Source: Serratia grimesii NBRC 13537 (lineage in GTDB: Bacteria > Pseudomonadota > Gammaproteobacteria > Enterobacterales > Enterobacteriaceae). From it: DNA of 64,000 nt. Both the position numbers and the translations under genes were made by a program. The notes under the pieces are model-generated. The model searched no databases. It saw nothing but the letters and a program-made list of their open reading frames with translations, and was not told the origin of the DNA. This document shows, piece by piece, positions 1 through 7,895 of this stretch (position 1 is its first letter; the number at the start of each line of letters is the position of its first letter). Where the stretch lies: the NCBI RefSeq assembly GCF_001590905.1, contig NZ_BCTT01000005.1, forward strand, positions 62,001 to 126,000. Direction: 5' to 3'.

Positions 1-370
1 ATTTATCGGTAATCAGGTGCAGGACAGGGTGGTTGCGCTGGCGCGCCAGTTGCACGATGGCTGCCTCCAGACGCTGAGCAATACCTTGGCGTCTGTGGTC
101 TGGGTGAACAAATACGCCTGCCAGCCAAGGGGAAAGATCCATCCGGTGATGATCGTCACTTGGCCATAGGCTAGCCATACCTAACGGGCATTCTCCCTCT
201 AGCACCAACAGCGTGGTGTAGTCTTCACTGGGTTGCGTGCATTGGGCAAAACGTTGGCGTGTGCGTTCCAGTGAACCACCGCGCTGTGAGCCCCATTGAC
301 CAAATGCCCATGCGGCACAGACGTCGCTAAAGTGGGGACATTCCACCAATGGAATAATACGTTGGGTCAT
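1..370 (-). CDS. GNAT-family N-acetyltransferase (3' end outside window)
   Basis: Reading the minus strand from the ATG at 370 gives an open frame of 123 codons that runs off the left edge. It starts MTQRIIPLVECPHFSDV and contains GVFVHPDHRRQGIAQRL at about residues 88-104. That is motif A of GNAT acetyltransferases, the acetyl-CoA pyrophosphate-binding Q/R-x-x-G-x-G/A loop. Members transfer an acetyl group from acetyl-CoA to an amine; the substrate cannot be told from sequence. A good Shine-Dalgarno (AGGAGA) lies about 7 bases before the ATG. The gene is divergent from the iron-uptake pair to the right. The C-terminal part of the domain is missing only because the window ends. Confidence 0.8.
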   Translation of the reverse strand, partial: MTQRIIPLVECPHFSDVCAAWAFGQWGSQRGGSLERTRQRFAQCTQPSEDYTTLLVLEGECPLGMASLWPSDDHHRMDLSPWLAGVFVHPDHRRQGIAQRLEAAIVQLARQRNHPVLHLITDK

Positions 371-528
371 TTCTTCATCTCCTGGATTACCTGCCACTCT
401 AGCCCACCTTTTATTGGATTATCGACCGATTTTTTAACTTTATAAAACCGGATTTACAGCGGTTTTGCATGTATCAGCGTCGAAACAGCGTAATTGAGCG
501 GATTTGGCTCGTCCGGCGTGCGTTGTGA

Positions 529-557
529 TTGAAAGTGCTAATGAGAGTGATTATCAT
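529..557 (+). promoter_or_regulatory. Promoter of the iron-uptake pair
   Basis: A -35 element TTGAAA (529-534) and a -10 element TATCAT (552-557) are separated by 17 bases, each one mismatch from the sigma70 consensus. The predicted start is near 564, upstream of the ATG at 591 but downstream of the earlier in-frame start at 504. This promoter overlaps the Fur box at 537-555. Confidence 0.6.
537..555 (+). promoter_or_regulatory. Fur box
   Basis: The 19-mer GCTAATGAGAGTGATTATC matches the classic Fur consensus GATAATGATAATCATTATC at 15 of 19 positions. It covers the spacer and most of the -10 of the predicted promoter, where bound Fe-Fur would block RNA polymerase. Iron repression of the downstream binding protein and receptor is the expected outcome (inference). 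Confidence 0.65.
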
Positions 558-590
558 GCGCGCATATTCTTACGTTTATCCGGCCCATTC

Positions 591-1706
591 ATGCGCAATC
601 CCCTCGTTTTACTGCTGCTTTCTCTGTTGCTCGGCGTTTTTAACGTTCAGGCGAAAATGGTGACTGATATCACTGGCCGTCAGGTCGAAGTGCCGGATAA
701 CCCGCAGCGCATCGTGTTGGGCGAAAGCCGTATGTTGTATACGCTGGCATTATTGGAGCCGGGGAACCCCGCTCAGCGTATCGTCGGCTGGCCGGAAGAC
801 ATGGCGCGTTTCGACGCGCAAAGCTGGCAGCTCTACACACAAAAATTTCCACAGATCAAAGCGATCCCTTCCATCAGCAAGGGGAATTTCCGCCAGGTTA
901 ATAGTGAAAACCTGATCAAGTTGAAGCCGGATTTGGTGATTCTTGCGCGTTATGCGCGTGAGGAAGGTGACAGTGATTTGTTACTAAAAACGCTAAATAA
1001 AGCCGGAATTGCTGTGATCTACGTCGATTTGCGGGTCGACTTGCTTAATAACACCGTGCCGAGTGTTCGATTGCTGGGCGAGGTTCTCAATCGTCAGCAG
1101 CGGGCGGAGCAGTTTATCAGCTTCTACCAGCAGCATATGGCGGTAATCCAACAGCGATTGGCGGGCTACCAGGGGCCAAAGCCCAAGGTGATGCTGCATC
1201 TGCACCTTGGGCGGCGCGAAACCTGTTGTACTACGGCGGCACATGGCAACCTTGGTGATCTGCTGGCTTTTGCCGGCGGTGACAATATCGCCAATGCCAG
1301 CATCAAAGGCGTTTATGGTGAGCTGAACCCGGAAACCATTCTGACTGCCAATCCTGACATCTACATTGCCACCGGTATGGCTGGGCCAGAGGGCAAGCGT
1401 TTTTCCGATCTGCGCCTTGGGCCATTGGTCACTCAGAAGGACGCTGACGAAAGCTTTCGGCAGATCATGCAAAAGCAACCAATGCTCGCCAACCTGAAAG
1501 CGGTAAAAAACCACCAAGCCTGGAGCATCTGGCACAACTTCTATCTCAGCCCTTACCACGTTGTGGCGGTTGAGATGTTCGCTAAAGCTTTCTACCCGGA
1601 TCTGTTTGCAGACATCAACCCGCAGCAGACCTTTAAGCAGTTATATCAACAATTTTTGCCGTTACCTTTTTCAGGGACCTATTGGAGTCAGTTAAATAAT
1701 GAATAA
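591..1706 (+). CDS. Periplasmic iron-siderophore/heme-type binding protein (TroA/FepB/BtuF superfamily)
   Basis: Periplasmic solute-binding protein of the class that hands ferric siderophores, heme or cobalamin to an ABC importer. The start at 591 gives a clean signal peptide, MRNPLVLLLLSLLLGVFNVQA, with cleavage after VQA. The mature protein opens with the typical DITGRQVEVPDNPQRIV strand-turn of helical-backbone metal-receptor proteins. Later segments such as LKPDLVILA and NPDIYIATG are the usual lobe-binding strands. The frame is open back to 504, but that extension contains the promoter and Fur box, so the shorter 371-aa form is preferred. It overlaps the receptor gene by 8 bases, implying translational coupling. 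No permease or ATPase gene follows, so the importer must be elsewhere. Ligand unknown. Confidence 0.85.
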   Translation: MRNPLVLLLLSLLLGVFNVQAKMVTDITGRQVEVPDNPQRIVLGESRMLYTLALLEPGNPAQRIVGWPEDMARFDAQSWQLYTQKFPQIKAIPSISKGNFRQVNSENLIKLKPDLVILARYAREEGDSDLLLKTLNKAGIAVIYVDLRVDLLNNTVPSVRLLGEVLNRQQRAEQFISFYQQHMAVIQQRLAGYQGPKPKVMLHLHLGRRETCCTTAAHGNLGDLLAFAGGDNIANASIKGVYGELNPETILTANPDIYIATGMAGPEGKRFSDLRLGPLVTQKDADESFRQIMQKQPMLANLKAVKNHQAWSIWHNFYLSPYHVVAVEMFAKAFYPDLFADINPQQTFKQLYQQFLPLPFSGTYWSQLNNE

Positions 1707-3822
1707 CACCCAGCGTGGCTGGTGGTGCGCATTGCCTCTGGCGGCCTGTGCATCGGCACCGGCGTTCAGCGCCGACAAAACAGCAGAAAAGAGCGAAACT
1801 CTGGTGGTGGTTGGTCAACCAGAATCGGACGGTGTGAAAAGCTATCAGCCGCTGACAAGCGTGACCGGCACCCGTACCGAAACCAGTCTGCTGAACGTGC
1901 CACAGGCTATCGATGTCGTTCCGCAACAAGTGATTACCGATCAGGCTGTTAGTAGCCTGGACGAGGCACTGTATAACGTTAGCGGCATCACCCAGGCAAA
2001 CACGTTGGGAGGGACTCAGGACGCGGTAATGAAACGTGGCTTTGGCGATAACCGCGACGGCTCAATTCTGCGCGACGGGGTGCGTTCGGTGCAGGCACGC
2101 AACTTTACTCCGACCACCGAGCGGGTTGAGGTATTGAAAGGTCCGGCCTCGATGCTATACGGCATGGGTGAACCAGGCGGAATGATCAATATGATCACTA
2201 AAAAGCCGCAGTTGCAGCAGCACACTCATGTGGAAGGTTGGGGTAGTAGCTTTAAGGGCGGTGGCGGCCAGTTGGACGTTACCGGGCCACTGGGGACTTC
2301 AGGTTTTGCCTATCGGATGATTGTCGATCACGACGAGACTGACTACTGGCGCAACTTTGGACGTAATCGCCAAACGGTGATCGCGCCATCGCTGATGTGG
2401 TACGGCGAAAGCACTACGGTACGCGTGGCTTACGAACATATGGAATATTTGGTGCCCTTTGATCGCGGGACCATCATTGATTCACGCACCGGTAAGCCGG
2501 TGAATACGCCGCGCGACCGACGTTTTGACGAAAGCTATAACGCCACGCGTGGCGATCAGGACAGCGTTACGCTGCAAGTTGATCAAGTACTGAACGAGAG
2601 CTGGAAAAGCTCGCTGACCTACGCCTACAGCCGCAATAGCTACAGCGACAACCAGGCGCGCGCGTTGGCACTGAATCCTGATACGGGTGTGTTGTCACGC
2701 CAGGCCGATTCCACGGCCCATGCTGTCAGCCATGCCAACGCGGTACAGCTGACGGTCAATGGCGACGTCGACTGGGGAAAAACCAACCACCAGATGCTGT
2801 TCGGGTTTGATTTTGAAGATAACCGCACCTATCGCGGTGATATGATCCGCGGCAAAAAGAACAGCGATTTCAACATCTATAATCCGGTGTATGGTCTGAT
2901 GCCCACTTCGAATGCTGTCAGTGCTAAAGACAGTGATCAGCGTGAAAACCTCACCAGTTATGGCTGGTTTATGCAGGATTCTGTCCAACTGACCGAAAAG
3001 TGGCTGGTGATGGGCGGGTTACGTTATGACGCCTTTGACGTTTTTGCCGGGAAAGGGCGGCCATTTGTCACCAATACCGACAGTTCTGATAGCAAATTGA
3101 TACCGCGCGCCGGGGTCGTCTACAAGCTGACGCCTTATGTCTCGCTGTACAGCAGTTACACAGAATCTTTCAAACCGAATTCTTCCATTGCCAGCCAGAT
3201 TGATTCGCTGCCACCGGAACAGGGTAAGGCCTGGGAAGTGGGTAGCAAGGTTGAGTTACCCAACGGTATTACCGGGACTTTGGCGCTGTTTGATATCACT
3301 AAACGCAACGTGATGGTCAACGAATTGGTGAATGGTGAAACTGTCACCCGTACCGCAGGGCGCGTACGTTCCCAAGGTGTGGAGCTGGATGTTGCAGGCA
3401 ACATTACCGACTCATTGAGCCTGATTGGTTCTTATGCCTATACCGATGCACGCGTAGTGGATGATCCTGACAACAAAGGCAAAGAAATGACCAACGTGGC
3501 GCGTCATACTGCCTCGCTGTTTATGACGCAGGATCTGGGCTCTACGGGGTTATATAGCGGAGATAACGTACGAGTGGGCGCAGGGGCACGTTATGTGGGG
3601 CGCCGTCCAGGCGATGCCGCCAACAGTTTTAATCTCGACAACTACACTGTTGCCGACGCTTTTGCTGCTTACACTCTGCCGGTGAATGGCTATCGGGTGA
3701 AATGGCAGTTAAACGTGAAGAATCTGTTCGACAAAACCTATTACCCTTCCAGCGGCGGCAATTTGCGCGTTGCTGTGGGAGAACCACGTGAAGTGGTGCT
3801 GCGTGCCAGCGTCGACTTCTAA
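1699..3822 (+). CDS. TonB-dependent siderophore receptor
   Basis: Outer-membrane gated barrel importing a ferric siderophore with energy from TonB-ExbBD. The 707-aa protein has a signal peptide ending near AFSA (about residue 25) and a TonB-box-like ETLVVVG at about 33-39. A plug domain follows at roughly 55-165, including LLNVPQAIDVVPQQVI, ERVEVLKGPASMLYG and GGMINMITKKP, as in FhuA/FoxA-type receptors. The barrel ends in ASVDF, with the C-terminal Phe recognised by the BAM machinery. There is no N-terminal signalling (STN) domain, so it is not a transducer of the FpvA/FecA type. It is co-transcribed with the binding protein upstream from a Fur-box promoter. The siderophore cannot be inferred. 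Confidence 0.93.
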   Translation: MNNTQRGWWCALPLAACASAPAFSADKTAEKSETLVVVGQPESDGVKSYQPLTSVTGTRTETSLLNVPQAIDVVPQQVITDQAVSSLDEALYNVSGITQANTLGGTQDAVMKRGFGDNRDGSILRDGVRSVQARNFTPTTERVEVLKGPASMLYGMGEPGGMINMITKKPQLQQHTHVEGWGSSFKGGGGQLDVTGPLGTSGFAYRMIVDHDETDYWRNFGRNRQTVIAPSLMWYGESTTVRVAYEHMEYLVPFDRGTIIDSRTGKPVNTPRDRRFDESYNATRGDQDSVTLQVDQVLNESWKSSLTYAYSRNSYSDNQARALALNPDTGVLSRQADSTAHAVSHANAVQLTVNGDVDWGKTNHQMLFGFDFEDNRTYRGDMIRGKKNSDFNIYNPVYGLMPTSNAVSAKDSDQRENLTSYGWFMQDSVQLTEKWLVMGGLRYDAFDVFAGKGRPFVTNTDSSDSKLIPRAGVVYKLTPYVSLYSSYTESFKPNSSIASQIDSLPPEQGKAWEVGSKVELPNGITGTLALFDITKRNVMVNELVNGETVTRTAGRVRSQGVELDVAGNITDSLSLIGSYAYTDARVVDDPDNKGKEMTNVARHTASLFMTQDLGSTGLYSGDNVRVGAGARYVGRRPGDAANSFNLDNYTVADAFAAYTLPVNGYRVKWQLNVKNLFDKTYYPSSGGNLRVAVGEPREVVLRASVDF

Positions 3823-3843
3823 TGGTGTGAGAAGGAACCCGTT

Positions 3844-3878
3844 CCCGGCGGCGGGTATCTGCCGTCGGGATATTTTGG
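3844..3878 (+). terminator. Probable terminator after the receptor gene
   Basis: CCCGGCGGC (3844-3852) pairs with GCCGTCGGG (3861-3869) around an 8-base loop with one internal mismatch. It is followed by ATATTTTGG rather than a pure T tract, so efficiency is uncertain. Confidence 0.45.
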
Positions 3879-3912
3879 TTAAATAGCCGCCCCTCTCGTT
3901 AAGGAGATCACG

Positions 3913-4431
3913 ATGGGCCTGCAAATACGTTTGGCACAACAGCCGGATATTACTCAGATGATCGCCGTTGAGCGCTCGGCAGCGCAGCTCTTTCTGCAGC
4001 ATCCCGCCTGGTGTTTTATTGCCGAAGAACCCGGGATGAGTCCTCAGCAGCATGCTGATTTTATTCAGCGGCAACATACGTGGTTGATGGAAAGTGCAGC
4101 GGGGGAGGTGGTCGGATTTATTGCTGTCATACCGCAACCGCAAGATTGGCATATCGCCGAGCTGTCGGTCGCCGCAAACTGGCAACGTCAGGGTATCGGT
4201 CGTCGTTTGATCGCGGAAGTTGCCGCGCAGGCGGCATTGCAAGGTGCGCAGCGTTTAACGTTGACGACGTTTATTGATGTGCCCTGGAACGCACCCTATT
4301 ACCAGCGCCTTGGATTCAAACCGATCGCCGTCGAGCAACTCAGTGCAACATTGAGGCATCAGTTGGCTGAAGACAGCGCGCATGGCTTTGCTGCAGATAG
4401 CCGCTGTGCCATGGAATTTACACTATCGTAA
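3913..4431 (+). CDS. GNAT-family N-acetyltransferase
   Basis: A 172-aa single-domain GNAT protein. The core is visible as GFIAVIPQPQDWHIAELSV (strands 3-4) followed by the acetyl-CoA loop WQRQGIGRRLIAEV at about residues 94-107 and the late PYYQRLGFKPI motif typical of strand 6-7. The ATG at 3913 has a strong AAGGAGATCACG ribosome-binding site. Substrate unknown; small-molecule or antibiotic-type acetylation is possible but nothing specific supports it. It sits between the receptor operon and aroL on the same strand. The aroL promoter starts inside its last codons, so the two genes are independently controlled. Confidence 0.85.
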   Translation: MGLQIRLAQQPDITQMIAVERSAAQLFLQHPAWCFIAEEPGMSPQQHADFIQRQHTWLMESAAGEVVGFIAVIPQPQDWHIAELSVAANWQRQGIGRRLIAEVAAQAALQGAQRLTLTTFIDVPWNAPYYQRLGFKPIAVEQLSATLRHQLAEDSAHGFAADSRCAMEFTLS

Positions 4432-4444
4432 ATATTGAAATACA
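4427..4444 (+). promoter_or_regulatory. Candidate TyrR box upstream of aroL
   Basis: CGTAAA-TATTGA-AATACA matches the TyrR box TGTAAA-N6-TTTACA at 9 of 12 defined positions. It keeps the essential G-N14-C spacing. It overlaps the -35 of the predicted aroL promoter and the stop codon of the upstream acetyltransferase gene. In E. coli aroL is repressed by TyrR with tyrosine, so the position makes sense; the functional role here is inference. Confidence 0.4.
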
Positions 4445-4462
4445 GGTGGATGGCGGTATGAT
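4435..4462 (+). promoter_or_regulatory. aroL promoter
   Basis: TTGAAA (4435-4440) and TATGAT (4457-4462) are separated by 16 bases; each hexamer has one mismatch to consensus. The predicted start near 4469 leaves a leader of about 78 bases before the aroL ATG. An imperfect dyad TGCACGCC...GGTGTGCA (4488-4510) lies in the leader. Confidence 0.55.
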
Positions 4463-4546
4463 GCAGCAACTACGCCATCGCACGATCTGCACGCCGGATT
4501 CTGGTGTGCAAACGCAATCACGTCACCGTATAAGGGACAACCCGTA

Positions 4547-5071
4547 ATGACACAAACCATTTTCATGGTCGGCGCTCGCGGAGCCGGTAAAACCACGGTG
4601 GGCAATGCACTGGCGTTGGCACTGGGCTATCAATTTATCGATACCGATCTGTTTATGCAGCAGACCACGCAGATGAGCGTGGCGGAAATGGTAGAAAAAG
4701 AAGGCTGGCTGGGGTTTCGCCGCCGTGAAAGCATTGCGTTGCAAACCGTGACGCAACCGTCAACTGTAGTTGCCACCGGTGGTGGCGCAATCCTGGCAGA
4801 AGAGAACCGTCGCTTTATGCGTCAGCACGGTACGGTGATCTACCTACGCTCACCGGCTGACGTGCTGGCACAGCGACTGGAAGAATACCCACAAGACGCG
4901 CAGCGCCCAACATTGACCGGCCGTCCGATTGCCGAAGAGATGTTGGAAGTGTTGGCAGCACGTGAAACCTTGTATCAGGAAGCTGCGCATTACGTGATGG
5001 ACGGTACCGGCAACCCGCAACAGGTGGTGGCACAGATCCTGGCTGCTTTACAGCGTGAAACGGTAAAGTAA
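4547..5071 (+). CDS. aroL: Shikimate kinase II
   Basis: Phosphorylates shikimate to shikimate 3-phosphate with ATP in the cytoplasm, the fifth step of the aromatic amino acid (chorismate) pathway. The 174-aa length equals E. coli AroL. Visible motifs are the Walker A loop GARGAGKT (9-16), the shikimate/Mg-binding DTD (32-34), the FRRRE segment around Arg58, the GGG triplet (78-80) and the lid arginine in QRPTLTG (Arg120). Synteny with yaiA and aroM downstream, as in E. coli, supports AroL rather than the paralogue AroK. A TyrR-like box over its promoter suggests tyrosine-responsive repression. Confidence 0.95.
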   Translation: MTQTIFMVGARGAGKTTVGNALALALGYQFIDTDLFMQQTTQMSVAEMVEKEGWLGFRRRESIALQTVTQPSTVVATGGGAILAEENRRFMRQHGTVIYLRSPADVLAQRLEEYPQDAQRPTLTGRPIAEEMLEVLAARETLYQEAAHYVMDGTGNPQQVVAQILAALQRETVK

Positions 5072-5088
5072 TCCGTAGATGACATTGG

Positions 5089-5110
5089 CGGGCACAGTAG
5101 GTTGTGCCCG
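5089..5110 (+). terminator. Hairpin after aroL
   Basis: CGGGCACA (5089-5096) and TGTGCCCG (5103-5110) form an 8-bp perfect stem with a 6-base loop 18 bases past the aroL stop. There is no T tract, so it may be a processing or stabilising hairpin rather than an intrinsic terminator. Confidence 0.35.
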
Positions 5111-5206
5111 ATTCGCCTGCATTTCCCCTCTGTTCCCCCTCACTGTCGCTTTATTGTGCCTAACTGCATCGTTAGCTTCAGGTGCCTGCGGTTTGGGGTG
5201 GAAAGA

Positions 5207-5956
5207 CTAATCACGTCCCTGAACAGCTTGGTGCGACGTAAAATACAGCCCCGGAGTGATGCCAAAGCGTTGACGGAAAGCGGCAATATAAGCGCTGACA
5301 TTTTCGTAACCGTACTCACCGGCAATCCGATTGACGGATTCACCGCGCGACAATGGCTCCAGTGAGCGGATCACACGGGCTTGCTGACGCCAGCGGGCGA
5401 AAGTGACGCCCGTTTCGCCAATAAAGCGGCGGCTCAGAGTGCGGACGCTCAGTCCGGCCCAGCTAGCCCATTCAATTTGACTCCGGTTGTCAGCTGGCTC
5501 GTTCAGCAACGCACGCGCAATTTTCAACAACCGTGCGTCCTGCGGTAGCGGCAATTGCAGCGGAGTGCTTTCCTGCGTGCGTACCTCATCCAACAATACC
5601 TGTAATAGCCGCCGTTGCGGCGCGTTCAACCTTTGCCCAGCGAAGAGGGTAATGCGTTCCACTAACGCTTGAATTAATCCAGAGGCGGTGCTTAGACGCG
5701 GCTGTTCCGGTAGTCCACGACAGTAAGTTTCCGGCAGATACAAACTCCAGCCTGCAACATTGCCGCACGCCAGCGCCTGATGTGCGCAATGGGGTGGCAA
5801 CCAACCGATATTACCTGCGGTCATTGCCCATTGCCGCTCGTGGGTTTCCAACGCGATCATGCCATGGGTTAACAAATAGATTTGCCCGTCGGTATGTTGG
5901 TGCCACGGTGTCAGGTGCTTTTTTTCATGCCAAAGTCGCTCGCTTTGCAGAATCAT
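5207..5956 (-). CDS. AraC-family transcriptional regulator
   Basis: A 249-aa regulator with an N-terminal cupin-type sensor (HQHTDGQIYLLTHGMIALET, then GWLPPHCAHQAL) and a C-terminal double helix-turn-helix. In the DNA-binding part, GLSVRTLSRRFIGETGVTFA is the first recognition unit and YENVSAYIAAFRQRFGITPG the second. Architecture and motifs resemble the NimR-type AraC proteins that often control a single neighbouring transporter or enzyme. It is divergent from the SnoaL-like gene that starts 102 bases away, which is its most likely target (inference). The ligand is unknown. The ATG at 5956 immediately begins the cupin. Confidence 0.88.
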   Translation of the reverse strand: MILQSERLWHEKKHLTPWHQHTDGQIYLLTHGMIALETHERQWAMTAGNIGWLPPHCAHQALACGNVAGWSLYLPETYCRGLPEQPRLSTASGLIQALVERITLFAGQRLNAPQRRLLQVLLDEVRTQESTPLQLPLPQDARLLKIARALLNEPADNRSQIEWASWAGLSVRTLSRRFIGETGVTFARWRQQARVIRSLEPLSRGESVNRIAGEYGYENVSAYIAAFRQRFGITPGLYFTSHQAVQGRD

Positions 5957-6058
5957 AATGATTGGCCGATTTTCAGTATAAAAAGTCTGAGTACGGTTAT
6001 TATGCCATGCTCAGGCAACGCTATGATCTCCGCATCATGCAATTGTTGGAGAAGGCTG

Positions 6059-6463
6059 ATGACCTCGAATACCCCAACCGCCATAGTGCTCGACGCGTTG
6101 CAACAGATCGTTGCTTCCCCAAAACACCAGCCAGCGCTGATCGCTGAATTCTTCTGTGCGGATTACCAGCAGAAGGTGGATGGCAAAACGCTCGATTATT
6201 CGCAGTTTGTTCAGCATATGGCATTGCTGAAGCAACTCACCCGCAGCATGACTCTGACGTTTGTCGCGGTTGCTGAACAGGGCAATGCTGTGTTGACGCA
6301 CCATCAGGTGCGAGTACTCAAGCGGGATGGTAGCTACAGTCTGGTCAAGGTGCTGGCGCATTTCACTGTGCATGACGGCAAAATCAGCGCCTGCGATGAA
6401 TTGACACAATTGCTGGAAGGTGGTCACGACGATCGCGACCTGGGGTCACGCGTGTCGGTATAA
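6059..6463 (+). CDS. SnoaL/NTF2-like small-domain protein
   Basis: A 134-aa protein of the NTF2-like alpha+beta cone fold. Visible pieces are the helical N terminus (MTSNTPTAIVLDALQQIV), a middle segment YSQFVQHMALLKQL and strands VLTHHQVRVLKRDGSYSLVK and LAHFTVHDGKISACDELTQL, the last carrying the typical strand-turn-strand with acidic residues lining the pocket. The frame is open much further upstream, but the ATG at 6059 has GGAGAAGG seven bases before it and begins the fold. Function is unknown; such proteins are ligand-binding or isomerase-like. It lies divergent from the AraC regulator and upstream of yaiA. Confidence 0.75.
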   Translation: MTSNTPTAIVLDALQQIVASPKHQPALIAEFFCADYQQKVDGKTLDYSQFVQHMALLKQLTRSMTLTFVAVAEQGNAVLTHHQVRVLKRDGSYSLVKVLAHFTVHDGKISACDELTQLLEGGHDDRDLGSRVSV

Positions 6464-6509
6464 ATACCGCTGCTATACTTAAGCTTGTGGAATCACACGG
6501 GAGATCAGC

Positions 6510-6710
6510 ATGCGCGAAAATGACCGACCTGGTTATCCGAGAACCGCCCGAGTGGTCGCCGTTGACCGGGGCGATCCGAGTTTGCATATGCACCGTTTTG
6601 AGGTGCGAACCGATGACATTGAGCCGAACACGCTGCTCAGTGAGCATCCCACCGAGCAGGAAGCGCTTGATGCCAAGCATCGCTACGAAGATCCTGCGCT
6701 GGAAGATTAA
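6510..6710 (+). CDS. yaiA: YaiA family small protein
   Basis: A 66-aa soluble protein recognisable as YaiA, the small gene between aroL and aroM in E. coli. The C-terminal half, LLSEHPTEQEALDAKHRYED, is nearly the E. coli sequence ([20 protein letters not shown]). The N terminus adds an RENDRPGYPRTARVV stretch. Its role is unknown; no catalytic motif is evident. The start at 6510 has GGGAGA 7 bases before it. Unlike E. coli, aroL and yaiA are here separated by the AraC/SnoaL pair, and a strong terminator ends the transcript right after yaiA. Confidence 0.88.
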   Translation: MRENDRPGYPRTARVVAVDRGDPSLHMHRFEVRTDDIEPNTLLSEHPTEQEALDAKHRYEDPALED

Positions 6711-6721
6711 TTGATATCCCC

Positions 6722-6752
6722 AGAAACCGGCGTCAGGCCGGTTTCTTTATTC
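6722..6752 (+). terminator. Intrinsic terminator after yaiA
   Basis: GAAACCGGC (6723-6731) and GCCGGTTTC (6737-6745) form a perfect 9-bp stem with a 5-base loop, followed by TTTATT. It isolates yaiA from the IclR operon. The rest of the 6711-7016 gap is AT-rich and holds the IclR operator at 6990-7006; no other gene was seen. Confidence 0.9.
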
Positions 6753-6989
6753 ACTCCATTGTCCACACTCACTCATTTTCTCATTACGTGATGCAGAATT
6801 AGCATGACATGCTGGTTTATACCGCCATCATCGAATAATTGCGTGGTAATTAACGGGTTTTATCGGCGTTATTTTCTGCATTTAATTTAACAAAGGATCA
6901 TGCGCTGGTATTAATCGGCAGAATGAAAAATAAACTGCTTGACGATAAGTTGTACGAGTTTTAGTTTCTAATTATCAAACAGGAACTTG

Positions 6990-7006
6990 GTTCCATATAG
7001 TGGAAC
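6990..7006. promoter_or_regulatory. IclR-family operator (autoregulatory copy)
   Basis: The 17-mer GTTCCATATAGTGGAAC is a palindrome of GTTCCA/TGGAAC halves around five bases. It lies 10 bases before the regulator ATG. The same palindrome, GTTCCAAATAATGGAAC, precedes the transporter gene at 7900-7916. Short palindromes of this kind are typical IclR-family operators. Autorepression is inferred from the position. Confidence 0.7.
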
Positions 7007-7016
7007 AAGGCAAATT

Positions 7017-7790
7017 ATGACAACCCTGGAAAATGCTGCAGCGGTATTAAAATTATTTTCACAACAACAGATGATGCACGGTCAACCCGGTATTTCATTT
7101 AGCGATGTGGTAAATCAATTGGCGCTGCCAAAAAGTACCGTATCGCGCCTGCTGCAGACCATGGAAACCCAGGGCATGTTGGAGCGCGATCCTGACAGCA
7201 AGTTGTATAAAATCGGGCGTTTGTTGTTATCAGTATCCAGCCATTATTTGTCGACACCCTTGGTAGACAGTGTAGCCTCCAGCATGGTGCAGCTTAGCCA
7301 ACAGACCTACTGTACGGGGTATGTTTCAGTACTGGAGGCACAGGAGATCATGGTGATGCGCATGTTCCCTGGTCGCCAATTCCTGCAGGTGGTGACGCCA
7401 GCGGGCAGTCGTTCACCGGTGGCGGAAACGTCTGTGGGGCGGGCAATACTGGCGCGTGAGTGCGATGAGCAGGTGATTACACGTTTTGCCACTGGTTATC
7501 GCGCGGTCTCACCTAATGCTCCACAAACGTTGGATGCGCTGTTGAGCAAGTTGGCGCAAATCCGTCTGCAAGGTTGGTCCTTGGCACGCAACGAAACGCT
7601 GCATGGCATCAGTTCGCTGGCGACTGCGGTGACCAATAAACATCGCAATGAGACCGTAGGGCTATGTTTATCCTTCGCTACACAGGAGGAGGACAAACCG
7701 TTTTCTCCCAGTGTGCTCGAAGCATTGATGGCGGTATCACGGAAATTAGCAGAAAAATTTGGTGATGATTATTGGCAACAGATCAAATAA
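7017..7790 (+). CDS. IclR-family transcriptional regulator
   Basis: A 257-aa regulator with an N-terminal winged helix (about residues 8-65; recognition part NQLALPKSTVSRLLQTMETQ) and a C-terminal GAF-like effector domain (about 80-255) with the family features SPVAETSVGRAILA and GWSLARNETLHGISSLATAV. The ATG at 7017 is chosen over an upstream in-frame start at 6987 because the latter would translate through the operator palindrome at 6990-7006. It heads a same-strand cluster with an OPT transporter, DUF1177 protein and AroM, and matching operators precede it and the transporter, so it probably controls both. The effector is unknown; the usual IclR ligands are small carboxylates or their metabolites. 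Confidence 0.92.
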   Translation: MTTLENAAAVLKLFSQQQMMHGQPGISFSDVVNQLALPKSTVSRLLQTMETQGMLERDPDSKLYKIGRLLLSVSSHYLSTPLVDSVASSMVQLSQQTYCTGYVSVLEAQEIMVMRMFPGRQFLQVVTPAGSRSPVAETSVGRAILARECDEQVITRFATGYRAVSPNAPQTLDALLSKLAQIRLQGWSLARNETLHGISSLATAVTNKHRNETVGLCLSFATQEEDKPFSPSVLEALMAVSRKLAEKFGDDYWQQIK

Positions 7791-7895
7791 CGCACCGAAA
7801 ACAAGCCGCTAGCCCCTCTAATTAACGAAATCAACACCAGGGTATTCGTTAATTATATGAATTAGCGTTGTGGGTAATAAATAACGCAGTCAGCT

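Noticed and set aside
504-590. N-terminal extension of the siderophore binding protein
   Set aside because: It would translate through the Fur box and promoter and has no signal-peptide logic; the 591 start gives a clean signal sequence.
4416-4435. Inverted repeat ATTTAC-N6-GTAAAT near the aroL promoter as a TyrR site
   Set aside because: The half-sites are in the wrong orientation for a TyrR box (needs TGTAAA then TTTACA); the overlapping 4427-4444 match is preferred.
6487-6714. Alternative 75-codon frame overlapping yaiA
   Set aside because: It is a different frame over the recognisable YaiA gene and shows no family similarity.
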